This document shows, one piece after another, positions 5,237 through 5,445 of a DNA stretch of 5,445 nt; positions within the stretch are counted from its first letter, which is position 1, and each line of letters opens with the position of its first letter. The translations under genes and the position numbers were made by a program. This DNA comes from Betaproteobacteria bacterium (GTDB lineage Bacteria > Pseudomonadota > Gammaproteobacteria > Burkholderiales > SG8-39). The notes under the pieces were generated by a model. That model ran no database searches. It was not told the DNA's origin and worked only from the letters and a program-made list of their open reading frames with translations. The DNA lies in contig QYQC01000152.1 in the NCBI GenBank assembly GCA_007280315.1, positions 1 to 5,445 on the forward strand, in the 5' to 3' direction.

Positions 5237-5445
5237 CTACTTTGCGCGCGGGCCGCCTGTCACCTGAATGCCGGCCTGGCGCATGGCTTCCCTGACTACT
5301 TCATAAAAATTCGCCGACAACGGCACCAGCGGCAGGCGGATACCGGGTTCGATCAGCCCCATCTGAACCAGGGCCCATTTAACCGGAATCGGATTGCCTT
5401 CGACGAACAATTTTGTGTGCAGGCCCTGCAGGCGATCGTTGACGG
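5237..5445 (-). CDS. dapA: 4-hydroxy-tetrahydrodipicolinate synthase, C-terminal part
   Basis: DapA condenses pyruvate with aspartate semialdehyde, the first committed step of lysine and diaminopimelate synthesis, and so feeds peptidoglycan building. Only the last 68 codons are inside the window; the gene continues beyond base 5445 because the window ends, not because it is broken. The residues seen are VNDRLQGLHTKLFVEGNPIPVKWALVQMGLIEPGIRLPLVPLS followed by a C-terminal helix and TGGPRAK. NPIPVKWAL and GIRLPLVPLS are hallmark C-terminal DapA segments. The catalytic lysine and tyrosine lie in the missing part. It is the upstream gene of bamC in a minus-strand operon; no terminator is visible in the 96-base gap. 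Confidence 0.93.
   Translation of the reverse strand, partial: VNDRLQGLHTKLFVEGNPIPVKWALVQMGLIEPGIRLPLVPLSANFYEVVREAMRQAGIQVTGGPRAK

Overview
The window looks like the chromosome of a Gram-negative proteobacterium, most likely a betaproteobacterium (inference). It is GC-rich and encodes a BamC lipoprotein. The dapA - bamC - MBL-hydrolase order and the divergent small protein of unknown function are, as far as I recall, typical of Betaproteobacteria. I see no mobile element, CRISPR array, rRNA or tRNA. Most of the content is conserved housekeeping or envelope function.

Layout. Bases 1-1083 hold a broken gene for an FMN-binding glutamate-synthase-family membrane protein. Its N-terminal half (262 codons) runs on the minus strand from 1083 to 298. 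The next ~100 codons lie on the plus strand at bases 2-307, joined head to head at a 14-base inverted repeat. The rest of the gene is absent. This is a fold-back or inversion junction, very possibly an assembly or amplification artefact at a contig end. Upstream of it on the minus strand are a SlyD-type FKBP peptidyl-prolyl isomerase (1662-1168) and a Bcp/PrxQ-type peroxiredoxin (2132-1638). These two genes overlap by 25 bases and probably form one transcription unit that may continue into the broken gene.

Across a 140-base divergent intergenic region the plus strand carries a 167-residue protein of the kind I associate with DUF7931, resembling a phospholipase-D half without its catalytic motif (2273-2776). 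After it comes a small Ala/Pro-rich lipoprotein with its own promoter and leader (2873-3121). A strong bidirectional terminator with a UUCG loop (3140-3170) separates this from a convergent minus-strand operon. That operon reads dapA (C-terminal 68 codons, cut by the window end), then bamC (5140-4001), then an MBL-fold hydrolase of the YycJ/WalJ type (3997-3230) that starts three bases after bamC stops.

Functionally, the right-hand operon combines lysine/peptidoglycan precursor synthesis (DapA), outer-membrane protein assembly (BamC) and a metallo-hydrolase. The middle unit combines peroxide defence with proline isomerisation and chaperone function. I found no convincing sign of a new multi-gene system. 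The most notable points are the fold-back in the glutamate-synthase-like gene and the degenerate PLD-like protein.
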